A stretch of DNA of 10,303 nucleotides from Bacteroidia bacterium (GCA_030431085.1 JAUIJW010000072.1:1-10303); one strand, 5' to 3'; counted from the stretch's first letter, positions 1 to 7,200 are shown. Notes: generated by a model not told the origin, from the sequence alone. Program-made: numbers and translations.

Positions 1-1021
1 GCTTGGCATTTCTAAAGGCATTTAAGGCCTCTTGTTTTCTTTCATTTTTTAAGTAACAAATACCTAAATGATAGTAAGCATTTTGTGATACAGCATTATT
101 ACCATCAATAATTTTGGTAAACCATTGTAAAGCATTATCATAATCTTCTTGCATGTAATAGGCATAGCCCAACATATAATAATCTGTATTGTTCCATTTG
201 CCTTTTTTGCCCTGATAATTTAAAAGATAAGGTACGGCTTCGGTATATTGCTGAAGGTTAAAATAGCTTTCGCCGATAATTTTTGATAGTTCTGATTTTT
301 GCAGGCCATTAGATTTTTTTAGAATTGGAATTCCTTCATCAATCGCCTCTTGAAATTTACCGGTTTTAAATTTAATATTGGTTAAATAATATGGAATATC
401 ATCATCGTATTGGCTGTCTTGTGCTTGGGTTAAATATTTATCGGCATTATCAAAATCATCATCACTATAAGCCATATAGCCATAGTAATACTTAGATTGG
501 GCACCATAGCGCTCAGAATTTAACAATTGCGAAAAATACGTCTTAGATTCGCTATAACTTCCAACAGCAAAAAGGGCATAAGCTTTTTTAAAGGCAAAAG
601 TTTCTTTGGCTGGCCGAGATAAATAATAATCGTCTACACGGTTATACCATTTAAGAGCGTAAGCGTATTGGCCTTTATTAAAATAATATTCAGCCACTTC
701 ATGATAAGCATTATTACGTTTTGTACTGGTTGGGAACTTTTCGAAAAAATGCTGCATTTTTTCATCGGCATCTTGCTGGTCTAATCTGATGGCACAAAAG
801 GCTTCGTAATAATAACAACGAGCTTTAAGCTCAGAGGCATCATCAAAATCGTCTTTTATTCTTTTAAAAATCATCTGCGCAGCATCGTAATCTTTATTGG
901 AATAAAGATCAATAGCATGATTAAAATCTACTAAATCATTCGTGTAAATAGCAGATTCTTGAGCTAGAAATTCACCAGACAGGCACAAGAGAACAAAAAG
1001 AAAATAATGACGTAATTTCAT
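1..1021 (-). CDS. Secreted TPR-repeat protein, N-terminal part (3' end outside window)
   Basis: I read this open frame directly. It starts at the ATG whose complement is at 1019-1021 and stays open for 340 codons to the window edge, so the C-terminus is missing. Residues 1-20 form a signal peptide (basic MKLRH, then a hydrophobic stretch, probable cleavage after FLA before Gln21). The rest is helical tetratricopeptide-type repeats, about eight of roughly 34 residues. Typical pieces are AYHEVAEYYFNKGQYAYALK (104-123), YYYGYMAYSDDDFDNADKYL (178-197), YYMLGYAYYMQEDYDNAL (281-298) and AYYHLGICYLKNERKQEAL (315-333). Such proteins act as protein-protein scaffolds, here most likely in the periplasm. 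Large TPR proteins of this kind are common in Flavobacteriia, but the partner and function cannot be told. It lies 144 bp downstream of the TlpA-like gene on the same strand and may have its own promoter. The TPR call is firm; the role is unknown. Confidence 0.88.
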   Translation of the reverse strand, partial: MKLRHYFLFVLLCLSGEFLAQESAIYTNDLVDFNHAIDLYSNKDYDAAQMIFKRIKDDFDDASELKARCYYYEAFCAIRLDQQDADEKMQHFFEKFPTSTKRNNAYHEVAEYYFNKGQYAYALKWYNRVDDYYLSRPAKETFAFKKAYALFAVGSYSESKTYFSQLLNSERYGAQSKYYYGYMAYSDDDFDNADKYLTQAQDSQYDDDIPYYLTNIKFKTGKFQEAIDEGIPILKKSNGLQKSELSKIIGESYFNLQQYTEAVPYLLNYQGKKGKWNNTDYYMLGYAYYMQEDYDNALQWFTKIIDGNNAVSQNAYYHLGICYLKNERKQEALNAFRNAK

Positions 1022-1049
1022 AGATCTCTAAAGGTTTTTAAGAGAAATC

Positions 1050-1057
1050 CAAAAATA
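1050..1057 (-). promoter_or_regulatory. Candidate -7 promoter element for the TPR gene
   Basis: Read on the minus strand, this is TATTTTTG, a match to the Bacteroidota -7 consensus TAnnTTTG, about 28 bases before the ATG at 1021. No clear TTG -33 element lies at the usual distance. The same bases form the T-rich tail of a hairpin (1054-1071), so promoter and terminator readings compete here. Moderate to weak support. Confidence 0.35.
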
Positions 1058-1071
1058 GGAATTATCCTATT
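1051..1071 (-). terminator. Possible intrinsic terminator of the TlpA-like gene
   Basis: On the minus strand the sequence is AATAGGA, loop TAAT, TCCTATT, then further T residues (down to 1051). This gives a perfect 7-bp stem with a 4-base loop and a run of five T, the shape of a rho-independent terminator. It lies about 95 bases past the TlpA-like stop codon at 1166. The stem is AT-rich and short, so it may be weak or may instead be part of the TPR gene's promoter region. Confidence 0.4.
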
Positions 1072-1095
1072 GATGCTAACGGAGAAAATATAATT

Positions 1096-1127
1096 AATTG
1101 TGCAATTGTTTATTAGTTTGCACAATT
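1096..1127. repeat. Perfect 10-bp inverted repeat with 12-base spacer
   Basis: AATTGTGCAA at 1096-1105 is the exact reverse complement of TTGCACAATT at 1118-1127. CAATTGTT also recurs directly at 1103-1110 and 1123-1130, exactly 20 bp apart (about two helical turns). The repeat sits between the TlpA-like stop codon and the TPR gene start. On the minus strand it is not followed directly by a run of T, so an operator or mRNA 3'-end hairpin is as likely as a terminator. Confidence 0.6.
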
Positions 1128-1165
1128 GTTGAAAAGTATTTTAGGAGTAAAATCAGTTAAAAAAA

Positions 1166-2401
1166 CTATTCTTGTATCAATGTATTGATAAATTGATCAA
1201 ATTCATGCACAAAATCATCGTAGAGTTTACCTGTAGCTGGACCATTAAAACCTGTATGAATTTTTCTTACCTTACCCTGTTTGTCAATGATGATTGTGGT
1301 GGGAAAAGAAATGATTTTATTAAGCATAGGTAAACTTTCTGAGGCGGATTTGGCATTAGACTCTCCAGCAATTACGAAATCGTAATCGGCATTAAGTTGT
1401 TTTTTCATGTTTTGAACACGAGAAATGGCATAATCTAAATCAAACACACCCTGCTTTTTGTTTTCGTATGCCAACCCGATAATGGCCACATCGTTTTTGC
1501 GGTTTTTGCGATACCATTGTGCAAGAAACTTGGTTTCATCCATACAATTAGGACACCAGGTACCTAAAACTTGTAGAATAATCACCTTATTTTGATACTT
1601 TTTGTCGTTTAACGAAATGCTATCCCCACCTATGGAAGGGAATTTAAATTCGATCCTATCAAAACCTTGCTTGAGGTAGGTTAGTTTCTCAGGGTCTGGT
1701 AATTCGGCTAAATTATTTCTCTTTGAGGTAAAAGTATAATAGCCTGTTTTACCCGACCAAAATTCACCTTTGATGATAGAATCATTCAACTTTGTGGCTC
1801 TAAATTTATACAAGTGGTTGCCATCGAATGTAAAAAGATTTAGTGTGTCGTGTAAAGCATAACCTTCCAAAAAACGATAATCGCCCGTTTTAGTCATAAA
1901 TGTACCCTTTGTAATATCACCTTCGGTTCTAAAAACACCAATGCCTGGATATTGAGAGCCGTCTTTTTTGGTGAAAATGGTTTCCCATTTACCGTCAAAA
2001 CCAGTAGTATTAGTTTTTTCAATAAATCGATCGGTTTCGCCGAATGACGCTTTAAATGGAAGTATATAGTCTTGGGCATAATTTTTAACAAAAATGCCAC
2101 TAAGCTCATCTTGACCTATTTTAGCTTTTATCGTTGCATCAAATATGTGAAGATCAAAAATAACAGAATCTGTTTTAACTTGTAACGAATCTATAATTAG
2201 AGGAGTTTCACCGTCTTCAAGCTCAATTCTTAAGGCTCCGTTTTCTTCAATGACATGGAATAGAAAGGGAATGTCTTGACCTTGGGCTGTAATAATGCCC
2301 CTCCAAAACCCTTTTTTTAAGTTCTGCTCTACTTTTTCCTCTTTACAGGATAATGTTAACAGAAGAATTAAAGCGATAAAAATATTTACAACACGAACCA
2401 T
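1166..2401 (-). CDS. TlpA-like thiol-disulfide oxidoreductase lipoprotein
   Basis: A 411-residue envelope protein. Residues 1-19 are a lipoprotein signal peptide with the lipobox LTLSC (Cys19), so it is probably anchored in a membrane facing the periplasm. Residues about 30-230 are beta-rich and look like two related units of about 95 residues (see findings). The C-terminal part (about 253-405) is a thioredoxin fold of the TlpA/AhpC-TSA type: VLGTWCPNCMDET carries the redox pair Cys283 and Cys286, and SFPTTIIID supplies the cis-proline (Pro367). Family members reduce or exchange disulfides in exported proteins, for example during cytochrome c maturation or stress; the client here is unknown. 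The ATG start directly precedes a good signal peptide. Upstream, on the minus strand, are -7-like elements. The TPR gene lies downstream on the same strand, and an FtsE-like gene is divergent. The fold and export are secure; the physiological role is not. Confidence 0.9.
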   Translation of the reverse strand: MVRVVNIFIALILLLTLSCKEEKVEQNLKKGFWRGIITAQGQDIPFLFHVIEENGALRIELEDGETPLIIDSLQVKTDSVIFDLHIFDATIKAKIGQDELSGIFVKNYAQDYILPFKASFGETDRFIEKTNTTGFDGKWETIFTKKDGSQYPGIGVFRTEGDITKGTFMTKTGDYRFLEGYALHDTLNLFTFDGNHLYKFRATKLNDSIIKGEFWSGKTGYYTFTSKRNNLAELPDPEKLTYLKQGFDRIEFKFPSIGGDSISLNDKKYQNKVIILQVLGTWCPNCMDETKFLAQWYRKNRKNDVAIIGLAYENKKQGVFDLDYAISRVQNMKKQLNADYDFVIAGESNAKSASESLPMLNKIISFPTTIIIDKQGKVRKIHTGFNGPATGKLYDDFVHEFDQFINTLIQE

Positions 2402-2444
2402 ATTATTTAATTTCGAATTTAGACGATTATTTTCTTTAAGCTTT

Positions 2445-2472
2445 CAAAGATAATCAACTTTATTTTCTCAAA
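2445..2472 (-). promoter_or_regulatory. Candidate promoter of the TlpA-like gene
   Basis: On the minus strand, TATCTTTG (2452 to 2445) matches TAnnTTTG. TTTG (2472 to 2469) lies 16 bases upstream as a possible -33 element, a slightly short spacing. The predicted start lies about 37 bases before the ATG at 2401. TAAATTTG (2476 to 2469) is a second -7-like match that could be used instead. Confidence 0.45.
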
Positions 2473-2481
2473 TTTAAGCCT

Positions 2482-2489
2482 TAAGTTTG
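2482..2489 (+). promoter_or_regulatory. Candidate -7 element for the ftsE-glycosyltransferase pair
   Basis: TAAGTTTG matches the Bacteroidota -7 consensus TAnnTTTG and lies 24 bases before the ATG at 2514, which would give a leader of about 18 bases. No TTG -33 element stands at the usual distance. It lies in a 112-bp divergent intergenic region whose other side carries the TlpA-like promoter candidates. Confidence 0.4.
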
Positions 2490-2513
2490 TAACCCATAAA
2501 TCGTAATTTGAAC

Positions 2514-3173
2514 ATGCTACAATTAATCGACGCTTCTATTTTTCAGCGAGAAAACTTAATTCTTACCAACGTTAATTTAGAGATACAAAAAGGCGATTTT
2601 AATTACATTATCGGTAAAACTGGTAGTGGTAAAAGTAGCTTGATGAAAACTTTGTATGGCGACTTACCACTACAGAAAGGAAAGGGTAATATTGTAGGCT
2701 TTGATTTAACAACTTTAAAAGAAAGAGATATTCCTTATTTACGTAGAAAAATTGGAATTGTTTTTCAAGATTTTAAATTGCTTAACGATCGTACGGTTTA
2801 CGATAATTTACTTTTTGTGCTCAAAGCCACAGGCTGGAAGGGTAAAAATAAAATGGACGATAAAATTAATGACGTTTTAGATAAAGTAGATATGAAAACC
2901 AAAGGGTTTAAAATGCCATATCAACTTTCTGGTGGAGAACAACAAAGAATCGCCATTGCCAGAGCGCTGTTAAACAATCCTGAAATGATTTTAGCCGATG
3001 AACCAACAGGAAATTTAGATCCAAAAACATCGGTTGAGATTATGAATGTTCTAGAAGATATTAATAAAATGGGTATTAGTATTTTAATGGCCACCCACGA
3101 TTATGCTTTAATTCTAAAGTTTCCGCATAGAACATTAAAATGCGAAGGCAATAAAGTGTTTGAAGTGGTTTAA
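2514..3173 (+). CDS. ftsE: FtsE-like cell-division ABC transporter ATPase
   Basis: A 219-residue ABC ATPase with all expected motifs: Walker A GKTGSGKS (34-41), Q-loop Gln85 in GIVFQDF, signature LSGGEQQR (138-145), Walker B ending ILADE (Glu163) followed by PTGNLDP, and H-loop His195. Length and motif style fit FtsE/LolD-type ATPases. The QDFKLLNDRTVYDN segment is characteristic of FtsE, which pairs with FtsX at the inner membrane to control peptidoglycan hydrolysis at division. No ftsX is adjacent; in Bacteroidota the two genes are often apart (general knowledge, not shown here). I chose the ATG at 2514 over the in-frame TTG at 2508, because it gives the usual MLQL-type start close behind a -7-like element. 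The stop is one base before the next gene, so the two are probably co-transcribed and translationally coupled. LolD-like or other small exporter ATPases are the alternative. Confidence 0.88.
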   Translation: MLQLIDASIFQRENLILTNVNLEIQKGDFNYIIGKTGSGKSSLMKTLYGDLPLQKGKGNIVGFDLTTLKERDIPYLRRKIGIVFQDFKLLNDRTVYDNLLFVLKATGWKGKNKMDDKINDVLDKVDMKTKGFKMPYQLSGGEQQRIAIARALLNNPEMILADEPTGNLDPKTSVEIMNVLEDINKMGISILMATHDYALILKFPHRTLKCEGNKVFEVV

Positions 3174-3174
3174 A

Positions 3175-4077
3175 ATGATTTCTATTTTAATACCTACCTA
3201 TGCGTATAATGCTTACCCATTAGTTAAAGAACTATACAATCAATGTTTAGATATCAACCTGACTTTTGAGATTTTGTGTTTTGATAATGGATCAAAGGCT
3301 CCAACAGATCTAGACAATCAAAAGATTAACGATTTAGCACACTGTACCTTTAGGGCTTTAGAAAATAACGGCGGAAGAAGTAAAATTAGAAATACCCTAG
3401 CAGAACAAGCTAAATATCATTGGCTACTTTTTTTAGATGCCGATGTATGGCCTGTAACTACCACTTTTATAGAAAACTATACTAATGCTATTAAAGAAAA
3501 TACTGTACAAGTGGCGTTTAGTGGATTGAAATACAAAGATAATTTACCTATAAAACAAAAAAGTTTACGATGGACTTATGGTAAGGCGAGGGAAGAAATA
3601 TCGTTTAAAAAAAGAAAACTGGCACCACAGCAATTTTTTACTTCGGCCAATTTTATGATTGCAAAAGAACTCCTTTACCAATATCCTTTCGATGAATCTC
3701 TCACCAAGTATGGATATGAGGATGATCTTTTAGCACAACAATTAAATAAAAATGGTATTGGCATTACACAATTAGATAATCCAGTGTATCACTTAGGCTT
3801 AGATGATAATAAGGTTTTTTTAGATAAGACAGAAAAGGCCGTAGAAAATATTTTCTATTTATATCAGATCAATAAAATTTCATATAAAAGCAATCGGTTA
3901 CTTAATTCATTTTATTGGTTAACTCGAATGAAGTTAATTGGATTCATGAGAATCGTGTTCGCCATAGGCCGGAAGTCATTGCAGCAGAATTTATGTTCTA
4001 AGAAGCCAGCTATGTTTTGTTATGATCTCTATAAGCTTGGTTATTTATGTTCTATTGCAAATTCTAAATTATCGTAA
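3175..4077 (+). CDS. Family 2 glycosyltransferase
   Basis: A 300-residue cytoplasmic glycosyltransferase of the GT-A fold. MISILIPTYAYN at the N-terminus is the first beta strand that binds the nucleotide sugar. CFDNGS (35-40) and NNGGRSKIRN (64-73) are the usual GT2 loops. FLDAD gives the metal-binding DxD (Asp88, Asp90), and FTSANFMI (155-162) with YGYEDDLLA (179-187) is the acceptor/catalytic region seen in GT2 members with a galactosyltransferase-like C-terminal part. There is no clear membrane helix. The ATG at 3175 follows the ftsE stop after one base; an in-frame TTG at 3160 would overlap ftsE and precede the canonical start of the fold, so I rejected it. The 3' end overlaps the convergent GT4 gene by 9 bp. 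Donor and acceptor sugars cannot be told; the nearby polysaccharide genes suggest surface glycan assembly. Confidence 0.9.
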   Translation: MISILIPTYAYNAYPLVKELYNQCLDINLTFEILCFDNGSKAPTDLDNQKINDLAHCTFRALENNGGRSKIRNTLAEQAKYHWLLFLDADVWPVTTTFIENYTNAIKENTVQVAFSGLKYKDNLPIKQKSLRWTYGKAREEISFKKRKLAPQQFFTSANFMIAKELLYQYPFDESLTKYGYEDDLLAQQLNKNGIGITQLDNPVYHLGLDDNKVFLDKTEKAVENIFYLYQINKISYKSNRLLNSFYWLTRMKLIGFMRIVFAIGRKSLQQNLCSKKPAMFCYDLYKLGYLCSIANSKLS

Positions 4078-5181
4078 GTTTTGAAGCACTTGAATGAGTT
4101 GTTGTTTTTCATTACTCCAACAATATATCTCTTGAGCTTTTAACACATTATTTTTACAGGTAGTAAGACGGTTTTTATCGTTTAAAAACAGGGTTATAGC
4201 TTCGGCCATTTTAATTGGGTTATGTTGGGGTAATATAATACCTAAATCATGCTGCTTTATAATTTCGGCGACTAATTTTCTAGAAGATACAGCCATGGGG
4301 ATACCAGCTTGTAGGTAATCGAAGATTTTGTTAGGCAAGCTAAATTCGTAGTTAAGATTTGTGTTTTTATCTAATGATAAGCCTAAATCCGCAATTTTAG
4401 TATACTCCATCAGTTGGCGGTAAGGTAATTTGTCTATTAGAAAGACTTTATCTTCTAATTGATTTTTTTTCACAAGTATTTTTAAGTTGTTAAAAACATC
4501 CCCTCCTCCTATAATGTATAATATAGCATTGTTTAAATATGTCATCATTAAAACAGCTTCTTCTGCACCTCGATCTTTATTAATACCGCTACCTTGAAGG
4601 ATAAGCATTTTTCTTGAGCCTTTAACAGCATGACTTAAATTTGAGTCTGGTAAACTGTTTTTTAATGGTGGAGCAATATTTCTTACCACATGTACGCTTA
4701 TACCGTACCGTTCTTCGTAAATAGATTTTATGAGGCGATTTACTGTAATGACATTTTTGAGTTTAGGCATTATATAAGATTCAAGAGCAAGCCAGAATTT
4801 TCGAATTCTAGGCCGAATAACCAATTCGGGCACCTCTGTAAACAATTCATGACTATCATAAATTAGCTTTTTGTTTTGAAGTTTATGAACAATATAATTA
4901 GGCAATAAGGTGTCTAAATCATTTGCCAAGAGCAGATCTTTTTGTCGGGTAAGGAGAAAAAGAAATAGTCGGAGGTTGTATTCGGCGTAAAATAAAAAGC
5001 CCTTATTAAACAATAATTTAAAACGCTTTATGGCATAATTACGACAGACAGGTTGACGATGCTGTAAAAGGCGTCCAATCAACAACACATCATAGCCCAA
5101 CTCTGTTAGCACATTACAGGTTTTATCAACACGTTGGTCTGTGGAGGTATCATTAGTAACAGAGACAATAGCTTTTGGCAA
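4069..5181 (-). CDS. Family 4 glycosyltransferase (GT-B fold)
   Basis: A 370-residue GT-B glycosyltransferase. The N-terminal domain begins AIVSVTNDTSTDQRV (4-18), the usual opening of a group of Bacteroidota GT4 enzymes, and includes LLANDLDTLLP (84-94) and YDSHELFTEVPEL (108-120). The C-terminal donor domain shows LQGSGINKDRGAEEAV (195-210), YIIGGGD (222-228) and LPNKIFDYLQAGIPM (282-296), the nucleotide-sugar-binding stretch. The start appears to be TTG: upstream in frame there is no ATG before a stop complement at 5242-5244, and the conserved SVTND strand begins only six residues in. An ATT codon just upstream is a less likely start. The gene is alone on its strand and converges on the GT2 gene with a 9-bp overlap. 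I saw no good -7 element upstream. Sugar specificity is unknown; a role in surface or cell-wall glycan is inferred from the neighbours. Confidence 0.9.
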   Translation of the reverse strand: MPKAIVSVTNDTSTDQRVDKTCNVLTELGYDVLLIGRLLQHRQPVCRNYAIKRFKLLFNKGFLFYAEYNLRLFLFLLTRQKDLLLANDLDTLLPNYIVHKLQNKKLIYDSHELFTEVPELVIRPRIRKFWLALESYIMPKLKNVITVNRLIKSIYEERYGISVHVVRNIAPPLKNSLPDSNLSHAVKGSRKMLILQGSGINKDRGAEEAVLMMTYLNNAILYIIGGGDVFNNLKILVKKNQLEDKVFLIDKLPYRQLMEYTKIADLGLSLDKNTNLNYEFSLPNKIFDYLQAGIPMAVSSRKLVAEIIKQHDLGIILPQHNPIKMAEAITLFLNDKNRLTTCKNNVLKAQEIYCWSNEKQQLIQVLQNLR

Positions 5182-5260
5182 AATGAATGAGTTAAAGATT
5201 GTTAGGTTTATTAAGATAAAACTTCCAGATAAAAGAATGGATTAAAAGTATGAAATAATT

Positions 5261-5268
5261 TATATTTG
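5261..5268 (+). promoter_or_regulatory. -7 promoter element of the polysaccharide operon
   Basis: TATATTTG is a perfect match to TAnnTTTG. It lies 49 bases before the antiterminator ATG at 5318 and 26 bases before the mini-ORF ATG at 5295. No TTG -33 box is evident at 17-23 bases upstream. It is the best promoter candidate in the 136-bp gap between the divergent GT4 gene and the antiterminator gene. Confidence 0.5.
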
Positions 5269-5294
5269 TGGCGAAACCAAAATACTCTCAAAAC

Positions 5295-5327
5295 ATGAAA
5301 TTTTTATCAAAAAGCAAATGGATTTGA
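5295..5327 (+). CDS. Possible 10-codon upstream leader ORF
   Basis: ATG at 5295 opens a 10-codon frame, MKFLSKSKWI, ending with TGA at 5325-5327. It starts about 20 bases after the predicted transcription start and overlaps the first 10 bases of the antiterminator gene in another frame. Its stop sits just past the antiterminator start, an arrangement compatible with translational coupling or start-site competition. A short frame of this size can easily occur by chance, so this is only a candidate. Confidence 0.2.
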   Translation: MKFLSKSKWI

Positions 5328-5857
5328 GAAAACCAAACAAAGAAAAAAAATGGTACGCCGTTTTTACCAAACCTAAATCAGAGAAGAAAGTTCTTGGCCG
5401 TTTGGAAGAAGAGGGTATAGAAACTTTTTTGCCTTTAGTTAAAACCGTGAGGCAATGGAGTGATAGAAAAAAAATGGTTGAAATACCTTTAATTTCATCT
5501 TATGTGTTTGTACATCATGCAGAGGCAGATCTTAACCATCTATTACCCATTCAAGGTATTGTGAGTATATTAAAACATTTAGGTAAGCCGGCACAAATAA
5601 AAGATGTTGAAATAGAAAACTTACGCATACTTTGCAATAGTGATGAGAAGAATATTTCACAAACTGATGCTATTGATCTTAAAAAAGGAGATGTTGTAGA
5701 GGTTACTAAGGGATCTTTTATGGGGCTAATTGCTGTATGCCTTAAAACGAATAAAGGTCATAGAGTGGTCGTGAAAATAGAATCGTTAGGCAACTATTTT
5801 AATGTAAATATTCCCATGAGTTTTTTAAGAAAAATAGAAAATAATGCTTTAGCCTAA
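5318..5857 (+). CDS. UpxY/NusG-like transcription antiterminator
   Basis: A 179-residue NusG paralogue. KKWYAVFTKPKSEKKV (10-25) opens the NGN domain that binds RNA polymerase, ETFLPLVKTVRQWSDRKK (35-52) and PLISSYVFV (57-65) continue it, and LKKGDVVEVTKGSFMGL (121-137) is the KOW motif. Housekeeping NusG is not normally beside polysaccharide genes. In Bacteroides, UpxY proteins are encoded first in capsule operons and let polymerase read through the long operon; position and size here match that class. It is followed after 20 bp by ugd. The ATG at 5318 leaves a charged nine-residue extension ahead of the NGN strand. A mini-ORF overlaps this start. No adjacent UpxZ-like inhibitor gene is seen. 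Family assignment is strong; that this operon is its target is inferred from position. Confidence 0.9.
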   Translation: MDLRKPNKEKKWYAVFTKPKSEKKVLGRLEEEGIETFLPLVKTVRQWSDRKKMVEIPLISSYVFVHHAEADLNHLLPIQGIVSILKHLGKPAQIKDVEIENLRILCNSDEKNISQTDAIDLKKGDVVEVTKGSFMGLIAVCLKTNKGHRVVVKIESLGNYFNVNIPMSFLRKIENNALA

Positions 5858-5877
5858 AAGATTAAATATAAGAATTA

Positions 5878-7200
5878 ATGAATTTAACAGTTGTTGGAAC
5901 CGGATATGTAGGATTAGTCACTGGAACTTGTTTTTCCGAAATGGGAAATCAGGTGACGTGTATTGATATTGATCAATCAAAAATCGATAAATTAAAGCAG
6001 GGTATTATTCCAATATATGAGCCAGGGCTTGAGAAAATGGTCTTGAGAAATCACGATAAAGGATTTTTAAACTTTAGTACCAATTTAGAAGAAGGTCTTG
6101 AAAATGCTCAAGTAGTTTTTATTGCTGTAGGTACACCTATGGGGGAGGACGGCTCGGCAGATTTAAAGTATGTATTAGATGTAGCAAAGACTTTAGGTGA
6201 GTTAATGACCAAACCAATAATTGTAGTAGATAAATCTACTGTTCCAGTGGGTACAGCAGATAAGGTAAGAGATACTATACAGCATGAATTAGATAAAAGA
6301 AACATCGATATTGAATTTGATGTGGTATCTAATCCAGAATTTTTAAAAGAGGGAGCCGCCATTCAAGATTTTATGAAACCAGATAGAATTGTTGTGGGGG
6401 CAGAGAAAGACTCTTCTTTTGATGTCATGAAAGAGCTCTATGCACCCTTTACGCATAACCACGACCGTATGATTTGTATGGATGTTCGTTCAGCTGAAAT
6501 GACAAAATATGTAGCTAATGCCATGTTAGCTACCAAAATTTCTTTTATGAATGAAGTGGCTAATATTTGTGAATTGGTTGGAGCCGATGTAAATCAAGTC
6601 CGCATAGGGATAGGTTCAGATTCCCGAATAGGCTATAGCTTTATCTATCCAGGGAGTGGTTATGGTGGATCATGTTTTCCAAAAGATGTTAAGGCCTTGC
6701 AAAAAATTGCAGAAGACAAAGGTTATCATGCCGATTTAATCCAATCTGTTGAAAAGGTAAATGATAGGCAGAAAATGGTTATTGCTAATAAAGTAGTGCA
6801 ACGATTTGGAGCGGATTTAAAAGGTACAACATTTGCCATCTGGGGCCTTGCTTTTAAACCAGAAACAGATGATATGCGTGAAGCACCAGCCATATACATT
6901 ATTAAAGATTTAATACAGAGAGGAGCAAAGGTTAAAGCCTATGACCCAAAGGCAATGCACGAAGCACAAAGCTTTTATTTAAAAGATAATGATGTACAAT
7001 ACTACGATTCTAAATACCAAACATTGCAAGAAGCTGATGCAATGATTCTGTTAACAGAGTGGAAAGAATTTCGATCACCAGATTTCGAAGAGTTAAAAAC
7101 ACAAATGAAGACCCCAGTAATTTTTGATGGTAGAAATCAATACAGTAATTTAAACCTTGAAGAGAAAGGATTTGAGTATTATCAAATAGGTAAAAAATAG
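5878..7200 (+). CDS. ugd: UDP-glucose 6-dehydrogenase
   Basis: A 440-residue cytoplasmic enzyme that oxidises UDP-glucose to UDP-glucuronate with two NAD+, supplying acidic sugar for extracellular polysaccharide. The N-terminal Rossmann domain has GTGYVG (7-12) and the acidic CIDID (28-32). VGTPMGEDGSADL (84-96) and DKSTVPVGT (118-126) follow. SNPEFLKEGAA (151-161) and EMTKYVANA (207-215) belong to the substrate site. YGGSCFPKD (262-270) contains catalytic Cys266, and the C-terminal domain carries GLAFKPETDDMREAP (323-337). Length and motifs are typical, with no missing residue. The SRIGYSFIYPGSGYGG context is the UDP-glucose type; GDP-mannose or UDP-ManNAc dehydrogenases share the fold but are less likely. 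It lies 20 bp after the antiterminator gene, with no promoter in between, so it is probably in the same operon. Confidence 0.93.
   Translation: MNLTVVGTGYVGLVTGTCFSEMGNQVTCIDIDQSKIDKLKQGIIPIYEPGLEKMVLRNHDKGFLNFSTNLEEGLENAQVVFIAVGTPMGEDGSADLKYVLDVAKTLGELMTKPIIVVDKSTVPVGTADKVRDTIQHELDKRNIDIEFDVVSNPEFLKEGAAIQDFMKPDRIVVGAEKDSSFDVMKELYAPFTHNHDRMICMDVRSAEMTKYVANAMLATKISFMNEVANICELVGADVNQVRIGIGSDSRIGYSFIYPGSGYGGSCFPKDVKALQKIAEDKGYHADLIQSVEKVNDRQKMVIANKVVQRFGADLKGTTFAIWGLAFKPETDDMREAPAIYIIKDLIQRGAKVKAYDPKAMHEAQSFYLKDNDVQYYDSKYQTLQEADAMILLTEWKEFRSPDFEELKTQMKTPVIFDGRNQYSNLNLEEKGFEYYQIGKK

Noticed and set aside
1894..2109. 71-codon minus-strand frame inside the TlpA-like gene
   Set aside because: Same strand, different frame, with Lys/Leu-rich low-information protein; the overlapping lipoprotein is clearly the real gene.
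2508..2513. TTG at 2508 as the ftsE start
   Set aside because: An ATG lies two codons later and gives the normal N-terminus; the longer form adds only two residues.
3160..3174. TTG at 3160 as the GT2 start
   Set aside because: It would overlap the end of ftsE and add MKWFK ahead of the canonical first strand; ATG at 3175 fits the fold and spacing better.
6108..6362. 84-codon open frame on the minus strand inside ugd
   Set aside because: Antisense to a highly conserved coding region, with no recognisable domain; a shadow of the ugd codons.
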